A stretch of DNA of 64,000 bases from JADLGL01 sp050184415 (GCA_050184415.1 JBFXAJ010000008.1:62001-126000), one strand, 5' to 3'; shown: positions 37,363 to 48,852, numbered from the stretch's first letter. Notes: generated by a model from the letters alone, not told the origin. Program-made: numbers and translations.

Positions 37363-38241
37363 ATGGCCACACCCGTCCAGAGCATGACCGGATTCGCCCG
37401 TGCCGACGGCGCGGCGTACGGCACCCGCTGGACGTGGGAGCTGCGGAGCGTGAACGGCAAGGGGCTCGAGGTCCGTTACCGGGGACCCGCCGGCAGCGAG
37501 CGGCTCGAGCCGGTCCTGCGGGAACGGCTCCAGGCGGCGTTCGCCCGCGGCTCGATCCAGGCCAATCTCGTCCAGCATCGCGAGGGCGGTGCCAGCCTGA
37601 TCAAGGTCAACCGCGAGGCGCTGGTCGAGCTGGTCGATGCGATCCGGTCGATCGACCCGTCCGCCAATCCCGCGCTCGAATCGCTCCTCAGCGTGCGCGG
37701 GGTGGTGGAGGTCGTGGAAGAGGAGCCGGAAGCGCCGCCGCAGCTCGCGGCCGCGATCGCAAGCGATCTCGACCTCGCGGTCACCGCGCTCGCTGCGGCG
37801 CGGATCAACGAGGGCGCGGCGATCGCCGCGATCCTCCTCGCCCGGCTCGACCAGATCGAAGCGCTGGCCGACGCCGCCGACCGCCACCCGGCGCGGACCC
37901 CGGAGGCGATCCGTGCGCGCCTCGCCGAGCAGATCGCGACCCTCTCCGGGGCCGCCAACGGCCTCGACCAGGACCGCCTGCACCAGGAGGCGATGCTCCT
38001 TGCCACGCGGGCCGACATCCGCGAGGAGATCGACCGCCTCAACGCGCATGTCGCGGCGGCGCGCGAACTCCTCAAGGCGGGCGGGCCGATCGGCCGCCGG
38101 CTCGACTTCCTGGCGCAGGAGTTCAATCGCGAGACGAACACCCTGTGCTCCAAGGCGATCGACAAGGGGGTTACGGCGATCGGGCTTGACCTCAAGGTCG
38201 CCGTCGATCAGTTCCGCGAGCAGATACAGAATCTGGAGTGA
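37363..38241 (+). CDS. YicC family endoribonuclease
   Basis: 292 residues from ATG 37363 (MATPVQSMTGFARADG). The N-terminal MTGFAR motif and the C-terminal DFLAQEFNRETNTLCSKA and ALDLKVAVDQ-like end (here GLDLKVAVDQFREQIQNLE) are the family hallmarks. E. coli YicC is reported to be an endoribonuclease that promotes RNA decay. It lies 3 nt upstream of gmk, the classic yicC-gmk pair. Confidence 0.93.
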   Translation: MATPVQSMTGFARADGAAYGTRWTWELRSVNGKGLEVRYRGPAGSERLEPVLRERLQAAFARGSIQANLVQHREGGASLIKVNREALVELVDAIRSIDPSANPALESLLSVRGVVEVVEEEPEAPPQLAAAIASDLDLAVTALAAARINEGAAIAAILLARLDQIEALADAADRHPARTPEAIRARLAEQIATLSGAANGLDQDRLHQEAMLLATRADIREEIDRLNAHVAAARELLKAGGPIGRRLDFLAQEFNRETNTLCSKAIDKGVTAIGLDLKVAVDQFREQIQNLE

Positions 38242-38244
38242 GGG

Positions 38245-38895
38245 GTGGACGGTTCCGGTCCGACAAAAATCGCCCGGCGCGGGCTGATGCTGGTCTTGTC
38301 CTCGCCGTCGGGCGCCGGCAAATCGACGCTGACGCGGAACCTCGTCGATCTCCACCGCGACGATCTCAGCCTCTCGATCTCGGTGACGACCCGGCCGCGC
38401 CGGCATAGCGAAGTCGAGGGCGTCCACTACTGGTTCGTCGACCCCGCCCGCTTCGCGGAGATGCGCGACCGCGGCGAGCTCCTCGAATGGGCCGAGGTCC
38501 ACGGCAACAATTACGGCACGCCGCGCGCCCCGGTCGAGAAGGCACTGGCGTCGGGGAAGGACGTCCTCTTCGACATCGACTGGCAGGGCACGCGGCAGCT
38601 CGCCGAGAAGATGCCCGCCGACATCGTGAAGGTGTTCATCCTGCCGCCGTCGATGTCCGAGCTGAAGGCCCGGCTCGAGCGGCGCGCCGAGGACGCGCCG
38701 GACGTCATCGCCCGCCGGCTCGCCAATGCCCGCGAGGAGATCCAGCACTGGCAGGAATATGACTACGTGGTGGTCAACGAGGACCTCCAGGAGTCGCTCC
38801 GCCAGGTCGAGGCGATCCTCCACGCCGAGCGGCTGAAGCACGGTCGGCGGGTGGGCATCAACGGGCTCGTGCAGCGGCTGATGGAGAAGCCTTAG
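38245..38895 (+). CDS. gmk: Guanylate kinase
   Basis: 216 residues from GTG 38245, 3 nt after the yicC stop. P-loop SSPSGAGKSTL at about 19-29, GMP-binding region SVTTRPRRHSEVEGVHYWFV and the lid segment. It phosphorylates GMP to GDP with ATP. Normal length. The GTG start has GGAGTGAGGGG just upstream, overlapping the end of yicC. Confidence 0.97.
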   Translation: MDGSGPTKIARRGLMLVLSSPSGAGKSTLTRNLVDLHRDDLSLSISVTTRPRRHSEVEGVHYWFVDPARFAEMRDRGELLEWAEVHGNNYGTPRAPVEKALASGKDVLFDIDWQGTRQLAEKMPADIVKVFILPPSMSELKARLERRAEDAPDVIARRLANAREEIQHWQEYDYVVVNEDLQESLRQVEAILHAERLKHGRRVGINGLVQRLMEKP

Positions 38896-39206
38896 CGGCG
38901 CTTCGCCATGTCGATGTCCAAGGGTCAGTGCGCGGCGCCGGGTGTTTCCTCGTCAGGCCCGAACGCCCTCACCCGGATCGGCACGCTTCGCGCGTCGATC
39001 CGACCTCTCCCCCTCGGGGAGAGGTGGGTGAGCGGCGCGCTGGTCTTCGGCATGGGCGATTGTGCCGAGCCGCGCCGGTCGCGTTAGTCCCACCTCGCCG
39101 CCTCGGGCATGGTGGGCGGCTCGCGCACCAGTGTCGGCAATTGCGGGGCCCCCGGTCCACGGGGCATCGGGGTTGGCGGCACAGGCCCGACGACCGAAAG
39201 TAGGAG
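38896..39206. repeat. Intergenic repeat mosaic between gmk and rsmA
   Basis: No gene is seen between these convergent genes. At about 38,985-39,030 there is a GATCGGCACGCTTCGCGCG stretch followed by a CTCTCCCCCTCGGGGAGAG hairpin, and nearer 39,090-39,190 GGGCC-rich paired blocks. The CTCTCCCC-type hairpin resembles those at 27.9-28.1 kb and 55.6-55.7 kb. It could terminate transcripts from both sides. Confidence 0.7.
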
Positions 39207-40040
39207 CTAGCCTGCCACCGCGTTCGCCAGCCTCACGAACCCGGCGACGTCGATCTCCTCCGCCCGTCGCGTGCCCTCGATCCGGGCCGCCGCCAGCAGC
39301 GGCTCGACCGGCATGCCCAGCGACTTCAGGCTCTGCCGCAGCATTTTCCGGCGCTGGCCGAAGGCGGCGGCGGTGACGCGGGCGAGGACGGCCGGCTCGG
39401 CCGGCAACGGCTCCTGGCGCGGCACCAGTTGCACCACGGACGACACCACCTTCGGCGGCGGGAAGAAGGCGCGCGGGTCGATGTCGAAGAGGATGCGAGC
39501 TTCGGTGCGCCAGCCGGCGAGGACGCCGAGCCGGCCATAGGCATCGTCGCCGGGCGCCGCCACGATGCGCTCCGCCACCTCGCGCTGGAACATCAGGGTC
39601 AGCGACTGCCAGTTTGGCGGCCATGTCGGCGCTTCGAGCCAGCCGGCGAGAAGCGGAGTGGCGACGTTGTAGGGGAGGTTCGCCACGACCTTGACCGGAC
39701 CGGGCACGGCCGCAAGGTCGAAGCGGAGTGCGTCGCCGGCCACGATCTCGAGCCGGCCCGGATGGTGCGCCGCGATCTCGGCCAGCGCCGGCAGAGCGCG
39801 GTCGTCGCGTTCGATCGCGATCACCCCGGTCGCGCCCTCCATCAGGAGCGCCCGCGTGAGACCGCCGGGGCCGGGCCCGATCTCGACCGTCGTCACGCCG
39901 GCGAGGTCTCCGGCGGACCGCGCGATCCGGCCGGTCAGATTGAGGTCGAGGAGAAAATTCTGGCCGAGCGAGCGTTTCGTGAAGAGGCCGTGCCGCTCGA
40001 TCACCTCGCGGAGCGGCGGCAGGCCGTCGGTCGCCGTCAA
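39207..40040 (-). CDS. rsmA: 16S rRNA dimethyladenosine transferase RsmA (KsgA)
   Basis: 277 residues from TTG 40040, which overlaps the pdxA stop by 4 nt (TTGA) and is preceded by GAGG. The core KRSLGQNFLLD, SAM site VEIGPGPGGLT and catalytic NLPYNVATPLL identify KsgA, which dimethylates A1518/A1519 of 16S rRNA during 30S assembly. The longer frame to 40286 is the pdxA coding region read in another frame. Last gene of lptF-lptG-lptD-surA-pdxA-rsmA. Confidence 0.96.
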   Translation of the reverse strand: MTATDGLPPLREVIERHGLFTKRSLGQNFLLDLNLTGRIARSAGDLAGVTTVEIGPGPGGLTRALLMEGATGVIAIERDDRALPALAEIAAHHPGRLEIVAGDALRFDLAAVPGPVKVVANLPYNVATPLLAGWLEAPTWPPNWQSLTLMFQREVAERIVAAPGDDAYGRLGVLAGWRTEARILFDIDPRAFFPPPKVVSSVVQLVPRQEPLPAEPAVLARVTAAAFGQRRKMLRQSLKSLGMPVEPLLAAARIEGTRRAEEIDVAGFVRLANAVAG

Positions 40041-41101
40041 GACTGCCTCAAATGGTTGAAGTCGGAAGCATCCGACTTCAAGGGCGCCTCGACGGCCGCG
40101 AGCTTCGCGGCAAGCCGGATCGCGGCGACGAGGCTGGTCGGGCGGGCAATGCCCTTGCCGGCGATGTCGAGCGCGGTGCCGTGGTCCGGCGAGGTGCGGA
40201 TGAAGGGGAGGCCGAGCGTGACGTTGACGCCGTCGTCGAAGGCGAGGGTCTTGGCGGGAATCAGCGCTTGGTCGTGATACATGCACAGCGCCGCGTCATA
40301 GGTCGCCCGGGCCTCGAGGCGGAACATCGTGTCGGCCGGCAGCGGGCCGACAGCGTCGATCCCTTCCGCGCGAAGGGTGGCGACGGCCGGCCGGACCATC
40401 GTCTCGTCCTCCCGGCCGATGGTGCCGTTCTCCCCGGCGTGCGGGTTGAGGCCTGCGACCGCCAGCTTCGGCTTCCAGATGCCGAAGCGGCGCTTGAGGT
40501 CCTCAGCGACGATGCGGCCGGTCGCGACGATCAGCTCGGTCGAGAGGGCCGTCGGCACCTCTGCGAGCGGGATATGGATCGTGACCGGCACCACGCGAAG
40601 GTCGGGCCCGGCTATCATCATCACCGGCTGCACGGGCTTTCCAAGCCGCCGCTCGGCGAGGGCGCCGAGGAACTCGGTGTGGCCGGGATATTGGAAGCCG
40701 GTGGCGTAGAGGGCTTCCTTGTTGATGGGGTTGGTCACGACCGCGGCGACGGCGCCCGAAGCGACCAGGTCGACCGCCGCCTCGATGGCTTCCACAACCG
40801 CAGCAGCATCGGCGGCGTCGATCTTCCCCGGCTCAGCGACCGCTCGGTTGCGAAGGCGCATCACCGGCAGGCCGCGCCGGAACGCCTCGGCCGCCCCTTC
40901 GGGATGCGTCTCGATAACAGGAACCGCCCAGCCGAGCAGGCGCGCGCGGGCGCGCAGGAGGTCGAGGTCGCCGAGGACCAGAAAAGGGGGGATGCCAAAT
41001 GCCTGCCGGTCGAGCCAGGTCCGGAGCGTGATCTCCGGACCGATGCCCGCGGGCTCCCCCATCGTCACCGCCACCGGCGGCGACGAGCCGAGGGATGGCA
41101 T
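40037..41101 (-). CDS. pdxA: 4-hydroxythreonine-4-phosphate dehydrogenase
   Basis: 354 residues from ATG 41101, sharing one base with the surA stop (TGATG). Motifs: TMGEPAGIGPEI at the start, YPGHTEFLGAL and CMYHDQALIPAKTLAFDDGVNVTLGLPFIRTSPDHGTA in part, holding the metal histidines. It acts in vitamin B6 synthesis. Its coupling to surA and rsmA matches the E. coli order lptD-surA-pdxA-rsmA. Confidence 0.96.
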   Translation of the reverse strand: MPSLGSSPPVAVTMGEPAGIGPEITLRTWLDRQAFGIPPFLVLGDLDLLRARARLLGWAVPVIETHPEGAAEAFRRGLPVMRLRNRAVAEPGKIDAADAAAVVEAIEAAVDLVASGAVAAVVTNPINKEALYATGFQYPGHTEFLGALAERRLGKPVQPVMMIAGPDLRVVPVTIHIPLAEVPTALSTELIVATGRIVAEDLKRRFGIWKPKLAVAGLNPHAGENGTIGREDETMVRPAVATLRAEGIDAVGPLPADTMFRLEARATYDAALCMYHDQALIPAKTLAFDDGVNVTLGLPFIRTSPDHGTALDIAGKGIARPTSLVAAIRLAAKLAAVEAPLKSDASDFNHLRQS

Positions 41102-42006
41102 CAGAAGCGCTGGATGACTGCCCGGGCGCGGAGCTCGGCGAGATACTCCTGGCCAACAGTGTCGGCGCGCTCGATCAGGAGCTCGTTCTGGATCTCCATG
41201 CGCGCGTTCTCGTTGGCCGCGACTTCGGTGATCGAGCACACCGCGATCACTTCGATGCCGCGCGAGGTCTGCTGCGGCCGCGTCATCCGGCCGGCGTTGG
41301 TCTCCTCGACGTCGGCGGCCTGCGCGCTGGTCAGGCGGCTGACGTCGCGGCCGATGTCGACGACCACGACTTCGCGGAGCGCCGCGGCCTGGGCCAGGGT
41401 GTTGTCGCACCCGCCGAAGCGCTGGCGGAAGGCCTCGGCCTCGTTGCGGCGCTGGCCGACGAGGCCGCTCGAGGCGCCCTGCGGCAGCACGAAGATGACC
41501 TGCTGGAGCCGGTATTCGCGCACCGTCGCGTTCTGGCGCCCCGCGGCGAGGAGCGCCGCGGTGACGTCCTCCTGGCGGACGGCGTTGCCCTGGCCGATGC
41601 GGGCCTGGAGGAGGTTCTGCCACGCGATCTGCGCCTGGAGCCGGCGGCGAAGCGTGTCCGGGGCGACGCCGGCCTGCAGCAGCGCCTGGTTGAACTGGCT
41701 GACCGGAAGGCCGACCTGGGCGGCGATCTGGGCGTAGGCCGCGTCGATCTGGGCGTTGGTGATCCGAAGCCCGAGCCGGACCGCCTCGCTGATCTGGATC
41801 AGCTCGTCGATCAGCTCCTGCTCTGCCGTGGCGGCGCTTGGCGACTGCCCGGAGATCTGCTGCAGGGCCACGCGCTGCGAGATGTCGTAGCTGGTGATCG
41901 CCACGCCATTGACCACGGCCTCGATGGTGATCGCGAATGCGGACGTTACCGGGGCGGCGACCAGGAGGCCGAGAGCGACCGCGGCGGTGCGGAACAGGCG
42001 TCTCAT
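41101..42006 (-). CDS. surA: SurA-like periplasmic chaperone/peptidyl-prolyl isomerase
   Basis: 301 residues from ATG 42006 (MRRLFRTAAVALGLLVAAPVTSAFA, a signal peptide cut near residue 25). The SurA N-terminal helical domain follows (ITIEAVVNGVAITSYDISQR), then a parvulin-like region starting REYRLQQVIFVLP. It is shorter than E. coli SurA (428) because only one parvulin-like domain is present. It escorts outer-membrane proteins such as LptD, encoded just upstream. The longer in-frame start at 42072 is less likely. Confidence 0.9.
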   Translation of the reverse strand: MRRLFRTAAVALGLLVAAPVTSAFAITIEAVVNGVAITSYDISQRVALQQISGQSPSAATAEQELIDELIQISEAVRLGLRITNAQIDAAYAQIAAQVGLPVSQFNQALLQAGVAPDTLRRRLQAQIAWQNLLQARIGQGNAVRQEDVTAALLAAGRQNATVREYRLQQVIFVLPQGASSGLVGQRRNEAEAFRQRFGGCDNTLAQAAALREVVVVDIGRDVSRLTSAQAADVEETNAGRMTRPQQTSRGIEVIAVCSITEVAANENARMEIQNELLIERADTVGQEYLAELRARAVIQRF

Positions 42007-42104
42007 CAGGGTCGATCCTCCAAAACTCACGGGTGCAGCAATCCTGATGCCCCGGCGGCGCAGCCGGGGCAAGAGGCAACGACATTTCGTCGAAAGGATG
42101 GAGC

Positions 42105-44351
42105 TCAGCGGGCGTCGCCGTTGATGGTGAAATCGCCCAGCGTGCGGAGCTCGAGGCCGAACATCACCGTCCGGTTCACCTCAGGCGAATCAGGGCTCCG
42201 GCTGGCGGAGTATTTGACCTCGAACGTCGCGCAGTCGCATTGGTAGCGGAGGGCGAGGTAGTTGCTGACGAGCGTCTCGTTCACGATGTCGTAGCCGACC
42301 CCGCCCGACAGGGTCCAGCTCGGCCCGAGCCGGACCGACGCCTCCGCCGCGACCTCGAATGCCTCCTCGGCGGTCCCTTCGAGGTCGAAGCGCGTGCGGT
42401 CATAGGCAAGGCCCGCGGAAGCCGTCACCGCGCCGATGACGACATTGGCGGCCAAAGTGCCGCGCTCGATCGCGTAGGTCTCGGCATCGAAGCGGCCAGT
42501 CAGCGACAGGCTGTTGCCGCGATTGCCGGTGGCCGAGACGGCGGCGACGAGATCGGACCTCGGGCCGCCGTCAAGCCCGGCCGCGATGCCGACGCCGCGG
42601 ATATCGGGCGTGGTGAAGGAGTTCGTCCCGGAGAGGTGATAGGACTGGCCGACCACGGCCTCGATCGTGCCGAAACCGAACTGGCCGCTATAGCGGAGCG
42701 CCACGGTGAGCCTCGTTCCGCCTTCGGCTCGATCCCAGCCGGAGAAGCGGTCCCAGGCGAGGAGATTGGTCGTGTCGAAGACGAGGCTTTGCGCGTCCTC
42801 GTTCGGCAGCTCGCCGATCAGCTGCTCGCCGGGGCGGGTGATGACCTGGATGACCGGCTCGATGATGTGGCGCGACTGGCCCATCGTGATCAGGAACGGC
42901 CATGCCCATTCCGCGCCGATGCCGGCCATCACCCTGGTCGCGATCGCCTCGGAGATCACGCCCGGCGGCGCCGATTCGAGATCGAGGAAATACGCGTCGC
43001 CGCGGGCGTAGGCGAACGGCGTCAGGACCTGGCCGAAAGGAAGGATGAGCTCGCGGCGCCACGACACCTCCTCGCTGAGGCGCGTGTAGCTGCCGGCGAG
43101 GCCGTAATAGAATCCGGCCTGGGCGGGGATCTCGTCGTTCTCGCCGCGCGTCAGATGCGTGACATTGCCTGTGAAGCGGACCTCGCCGCCGAAGACCGGG
43201 CGCGGAAGAATGAAATCATGGTCGATCGTCGGGTAGACGACCGCCTGGCGGTCCGGGTCGTGGCCGTCGCGGACGTCGTTGAAATGGTAGGCGGCGGCGT
43301 TGACGAATGAACGGTCGCGAAGACCGGTGAGCCGGATCGTGGATGTGACGAAATTGCTGCCCGGGTTGAGCACGTCATAGGTGCGCGCAAAGCCCCGGTC
43401 GCTCAGCACCGTGCCGTCCCAGCCGAGCGACCAGAACCGGTCGAAATTGTAGTCGCCGGTGGTCCTGATGCCGCCGCGGACGACGCCCGGCACCGGGTTG
43501 GTCTCGTAAACGCCGGCGGCTTCGATGGTGTAGATGCCACGCAGCGTGCGATGCCGCCATTCGAGCTCGGTCAGGAACCCGGCCTTCCGGAAGTAGCTCG
43601 GCGTGATGGTGAGGTCGTAGTTCGGGGCGATCGCCCAGAAGAACGGCACCGACACCCCGAAGCCGATGTCGTTCGATATCGTGAAGGTCGGCGCGAGGAA
43701 GCCGGTGGCGCGCTCGACGTCGGGTCCCGGCGTTGCGAAATAGGGCAAATAGGCGATCGGCAGGCCGAAGAATTCGAGACGGGCCTGGTGGAAATAGATC
43801 ATCTCCTCTTCTTCGTCGTAGACGATCCTCGCCGCCTCGACGTTCCACAGCGGCGGGCGGTTCCTGTCATCGAGCCGCGGCTCGCAGGCCGTGTAGGTAC
43901 TGTTATAGAATTCGTTGATCCGGCCCTCGTAGCGCCGCGCCGTCTCCGCCGTGAAGAACGTGCGGTCGGCGGTCACGACGTAGAGCTGCTCGATGAAACC
44001 TTCGCCGAGGTCGTCAGTGACGTCGAGCTGCGCGGCTTCGTAGACGTTGCCCTCTCTGTCGACGAGCTGGACGTTGCCGACGGCCACGAGGCGACCGGTC
44101 GTCTGGTAGTAGGTCAGCCGGTCGGCGGTGAGGACATAGCCCTGATACCGCACGAGGACGTTGCCGACCGCGGAGATGACGTCGCCATCATAGTCGTAGA
44201 CGAGGGTGTTGGTATCGAGGTGCATCTGCTGCTGCGCCGTCGCCGGGGCGGCAGCGAAGACGAGCAGGACGACCACGGCGGCGAGCCAGAAGACGCGCAT
44301 CGCAACCGCTCTGCGCCACGGCCCTCCGGGACGGATGGCGGCAGATGTCAT
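42105..44351 (-). CDS. lptD: LPS assembly outer-membrane protein LptD
   Basis: 748 residues from ATG 44351, overlapping lptG by 4 nt (ATGA). The secretion signal (MRVFWLAAVVVLLVFAAAPATAQ) begins at residue 18, so a start at 44300 is possible. The OstA/LptA-like jellyroll covers about 45-200 and the rest is the large beta-barrel. Cysteines in TACEPRL and QCDCATF could form the disulphides needed for LptD function. It inserts LPS into the outer leaflet with LptE. The position between lptG and surA is standard. Confidence 0.95.
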   Translation of the reverse strand: MTSAAIRPGGPWRRAVAMRVFWLAAVVVLLVFAAAPATAQQQMHLDTNTLVYDYDGDVISAVGNVLVRYQGYVLTADRLTYYQTTGRLVAVGNVQLVDREGNVYEAAQLDVTDDLGEGFIEQLYVVTADRTFFTAETARRYEGRINEFYNSTYTACEPRLDDRNRPPLWNVEAARIVYDEEEEMIYFHQARLEFFGLPIAYLPYFATPGPDVERATGFLAPTFTISNDIGFGVSVPFFWAIAPNYDLTITPSYFRKAGFLTELEWRHRTLRGIYTIEAAGVYETNPVPGVVRGGIRTTGDYNFDRFWSLGWDGTVLSDRGFARTYDVLNPGSNFVTSTIRLTGLRDRSFVNAAAYHFNDVRDGHDPDRQAVVYPTIDHDFILPRPVFGGEVRFTGNVTHLTRGENDEIPAQAGFYYGLAGSYTRLSEEVSWRRELILPFGQVLTPFAYARGDAYFLDLESAPPGVISEAIATRVMAGIGAEWAWPFLITMGQSRHIIEPVIQVITRPGEQLIGELPNEDAQSLVFDTTNLLAWDRFSGWDRAEGGTRLTVALRYSGQFGFGTIEAVVGQSYHLSGTNSFTTPDIRGVGIAAGLDGGPRSDLVAAVSATGNRGNSLSLTGRFDAETYAIERGTLAANVVIGAVTASAGLAYDRTRFDLEGTAEEAFEVAAEASVRLGPSWTLSGGVGYDIVNETLVSNYLALRYQCDCATFEVKYSASRSPDSPEVNRTVMFGLELRTLGDFTINGDAR

Positions 44352-45430
44352 CCATCCTCCTCACGCAGCAGGAACGAGATGCTCACCAGCGTCGACAGCA
44401 ACACTGGCGCCCAGGCGGCGATCTCCGGCGCCACGATGCCGCCCCGCCCAAGATCCCCCGAAACTACCAAGACAACGTAAAGCACGAAGCCACTGGCGGC
44501 ACCAGTGACGACCAGCCTGCCGAGGTTGAGAGTCCGCGAGAAACGAAGGGATACGACGGCCGCGATCAGGACCATGGCGATGAGGAGAAACGGCAATGAA
44601 AGCAATGTGTTGAACCGCATCCTCAAATCGGTCGCCGGAAGCGCCGAGGCGCTTGCGATCTCGATCAGGCCGGGGAGTCGCCAGAATGCAACAGTTGCCG
44701 GATCGGCGAGCGATTCCCGGATCTGCGCCAGCGACAGATTGGTGTGGATGCGGAACTCGTCGACCCGTCCCGCCGGCACCCCGCGCTCGGTGATGAGTGG
44801 CTCCTCGAACACCCATTCATTGCCGACAAGGAGCGCTTCGCGCGCGTCGAGGCTGAGGCGGAGCTGGCCGTCCGCGGCGAACAGGAAGGCGACGACGTTG
44901 TTGAGCCGGGCGCCGTCATCGCCGGTGCGCTCGGCGCCGATGATGGAGGCGCCGTCATTGCCGTTCTGCCGGATCCACACCGGGCCGCCATCGTCGAGCG
45001 TGCCGCTGGTGGCGACGCCGGCGAAATTGACGGAGAGGTCGCGAAGGGCGACGGCGCCGGGATTGTAGACGAGGACCGTCAGGATCCCGATCAGGAAGGT
45101 GACGAGCATCGCCGGTGTCAGGATTTGCCAGGCCGAGACGCCCGCGGCGCGCGTGACCGTGAGCTCGAGCCGGCGGTTGAGCTGGACGAAGGTGATCATC
45201 GCGCCGAACAGGACCGCAAAGGGGAGCACGGTCTCGGCCAGCGAAGGGCCGCGGAGGGCCGAGGTCAGCAGGGCGATCGGGAGCGTCAGGCCGGCCGCCC
45301 CGATCCACCGCGATTGCTGGGTGAAGTCGACGACGGTCACGAGGGCGATGAAGACGATGAAGATGACGAGGATCGCCTTCGCGAGCTGGAAGGCGATGTG
45401 ACGCGCGAGGGTCCGCCCGATCAGCATCAC
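44348..45430 (-). CDS. lptG: LPS export ABC permease LptG
   Basis: 360 residues with the YjgP/YjgQ family layout: helices 1-3 (GRTLARHIAFQLAKAILVIFIVFIALVTVVDF first), a periplasmic jellyroll at about 130-265, and helices 4-6. Start ATG 45430, overlapping lptF by 4 nt. LptF, LptG and the LptB ATPase extract LPS from the inner membrane. lptB is not in the window. Confidence 0.95.
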   Translation of the reverse strand: MMLIGRTLARHIAFQLAKAILVIFIVFIALVTVVDFTQQSRWIGAAGLTLPIALLTSALRGPSLAETVLPFAVLFGAMITFVQLNRRLELTVTRAAGVSAWQILTPAMLVTFLIGILTVLVYNPGAVALRDLSVNFAGVATSGTLDDGGPVWIRQNGNDGASIIGAERTGDDGARLNNVVAFLFAADGQLRLSLDAREALLVGNEWVFEEPLITERGVPAGRVDEFRIHTNLSLAQIRESLADPATVAFWRLPGLIEIASASALPATDLRMRFNTLLSLPFLLIAMVLIAAVVSLRFSRTLNLGRLVVTGAASGFVLYVVLVVSGDLGRGGIVAPEIAAWAPVLLSTLVSISFLLREEDG

Positions 45431-46578
45431 GTCGCCCTGACGGCGCGGCTCGCCCGCCCGGCCTTACGGCCGCGCCGGAGGGAAGGCGGACGGAGCCGCC
45501 GTCCGGTCGCGAGGACGAAGATCGGAACCGCGATGCCGAGGATCGGCACCGCATAGACAAGGGGGAGGAGGAACGCATTGTTCTCGAGCGCGCCGCCGAA
45601 ATAGAGGTTGCAGCCGAGGAGGAGGGCAGAGAACACGGCGGTCCCGGTCGTCAGCGCCACCCGTCCCTGGCGGGCGGAGCGGGGGCTGCCCAGGAAGGCC
45701 GCCGGCACCAGCGCCAGCACCAGGACATAGAACGGCACCGTCACCCGGTTGTGGAACTCGGCGGGGTAGCGGAACGGATTGGCCTGCTGGATGGGGTCGC
45801 TCGGGTCGGGGTTGAGGATATAGGCCATGCTCCGTTCGTTCGGCCGCAGGCCGCCGTCGCCGGTGCGGCTTTCGAGGGCGGCGAGGTCGAAGGCGTAGGA
45901 CGCGAACTCGATCACCGACACGGTGTCGGTATCCGCGGTCCGCCGCTGCACGAGGCCGTCGCGCATCAGGAGGAAGCGGCCCTCGGGGCTGTCGACGATG
46001 GCGCCGCCGCGCGCCATGTAGGCGATCGGCTGGCGGGGCTGCCGGCGGTCGAAGACGAAGATGTCCTCGAGGGTCCCGTCGGGATGGACCGCGCGGACCT
46101 GGATGACGACGTCGTCGGCGATGGTGCGGAACTGGCCCGGCCGGATCAGGGACGAGATGACGTTCGCATTGACCTCCGCGATGAGGTCGTTGGTCTGCCG
46201 CGCCGCGAGCGGATTGAAGTAGAGCGAGGAAGCGGCGGACACGATCGTCACCGGCACGGCGAGCGCGAGGATCGGAAGGATCAGGAGGCGCGGAGTCCCG
46301 CCGGCGGCGTTGAGGCTGACCAGCTCCGAATCGGTATTGAGGGCGTTCAACGTCTGGATGACGACGAGCAGCATGGTCACCGGCGCGATGATCATGATGA
46401 GGCTCGGGAGGATGAGGACCGTCGCCTCAAGGAACACGCCGAGCGCCTGGCCGCGGTCCGTCACGAGGTTGAGCTGGCGCAGCGCCTGAGTCGCCCAGAT
46501 CGTGATCGCGAGCCCCGGGAAGGCGATGACGAACGCGCCGAGCAGCTTGCGGAGGATGTAGCGCTGGACCAGATTCAT
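45427..46578 (-). CDS. lptF: LPS export ABC permease LptF
   Basis: 383 residues from ATG 46578 (MNLVQRYILRKLLGAFVIAFPGLAI). Same six-helix plus jellyroll plan as LptG, with QTLNALNTDSELVSLNAAGGTPRLL in the cytoplasmic coupling region that contacts LptB. First gene of the LPS-transport operon. It is divergent from pepA with 165 nt between starts, as in E. coli and many proteobacteria. Confidence 0.95.
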   Translation of the reverse strand: MNLVQRYILRKLLGAFVIAFPGLAITIWATQALRQLNLVTDRGQALGVFLEATVLILPSLIMIIAPVTMLLVVIQTLNALNTDSELVSLNAAGGTPRLLILPILALAVPVTIVSAASSLYFNPLAARQTNDLIAEVNANVISSLIRPGQFRTIADDVVIQVRAVHPDGTLEDIFVFDRRQPRQPIAYMARGGAIVDSPEGRFLLMRDGLVQRRTADTDTVSVIEFASYAFDLAALESRTGDGGLRPNERSMAYILNPDPSDPIQQANPFRYPAEFHNRVTVPFYVLVLALVPAAFLGSPRSARQGRVALTTGTAVFSALLLGCNLYFGGALENNAFLLPLVYAVPILGIAVPIFVLATGRRLRPPSLRRGRKAGRASRAVRAT

Positions 46579-46743
46579 GGTGTCGCCGGTGACGGGCGCG
46601 GCGATGTTAGGGGCTTCGCCGTGGGCGCAACAGCCCGCGGCCGGCCCTCGCGCCGCGGTGTCCCTCGGAAACCTTTCCTTCCCCGCCGCCGCGATTTTCG
46701 CTAGGCCGGCTCCGGCCCAGGCCGTTCGCAACAAGAGGATGCC

Positions 46744-48243
<1,500 letters not shown>

Positions 48244-48247
48244 AATC

Positions 48248-48688
48248 CTGACCGAGGTTCTGTTCTATCACCTCCAGAACCAGTCGTTAGAGGCTGTTCT
48301 GCCGGGGCTTTTGGAAAAGACCATCGAGCGCGGATGGAAGGCGGTCGTCCAGGCCGGCTCGGCCGATCGCGTCGCCGCCCTCGACGCCCATCTGTGGACC
48401 TACCGGGACGAATCGTTCCTGCCGCACGGCACCGAGGGGACGGACCAGCCGATCCTCCTCACCGTTGAGGAGGCCAACGGGAATGGCGCCGACGTGCGGT
48501 TCTTCGTCGATGGGGCACCGGCCCGCAACGTCGAAGGCTATGTCCGCGCGGTCGTATTGTTCGACGGGAACGACGCCGGCGCTCTGGCGGAAGCGAGGGC
48601 CGCCTGGGCGGTCTTGAAGGCGGCCGGCCACGAGACCACCTATTGGCAGCAGAGCGCCGCTGGAAGGTGGGAGAAGAAGGCCGGCTAA
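48248..48688 (+). CDS. holC: DNA polymerase III subunit chi (HolC), non-canonical start
   Basis: 146 residues if started at CTG 48248: (M)TEVLFYHLQNQSLEAVLPGLLEKTIERGWKAVV, the complete HolC N terminus. The first ordinary start codon in this frame is TTG 48311, which would delete 21 conserved residues. GAGGG at 48235-48239 is 8 nt before the CTG, supporting initiation there (ATC 48245 is the only other option). Chi links the clamp loader to SSB. The stop of pepA is 4 nt upstream, so translational coupling could help the weak start. Length matches the family. Confidence 0.88.
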   Translation: MTEVLFYHLQNQSLEAVLPGLLEKTIERGWKAVVQAGSADRVAALDAHLWTYRDESFLPHGTEGTDQPILLTVEEANGNGADVRFFVDGAPARNVEGYVRAVVLFDGNDAGALAEARAAWAVLKAAGHETTYWQQSAAGRWEKKAG

Positions 48689-48852
48689 CTCATTGTTCCG
48701 GCTCACATCGACGTGCCGTGAACCACAATGACACAGTCTCCCCGGAACACGTCGGGTGTGGCTTCCTTGCCATAGACCCGGACGCGGGGCCTCTGTTAGA
48801 TTTCGACTTGTCTGCGGGATCGCGCCGTTTTTGCGGCCCGCCGGAGGTGTGA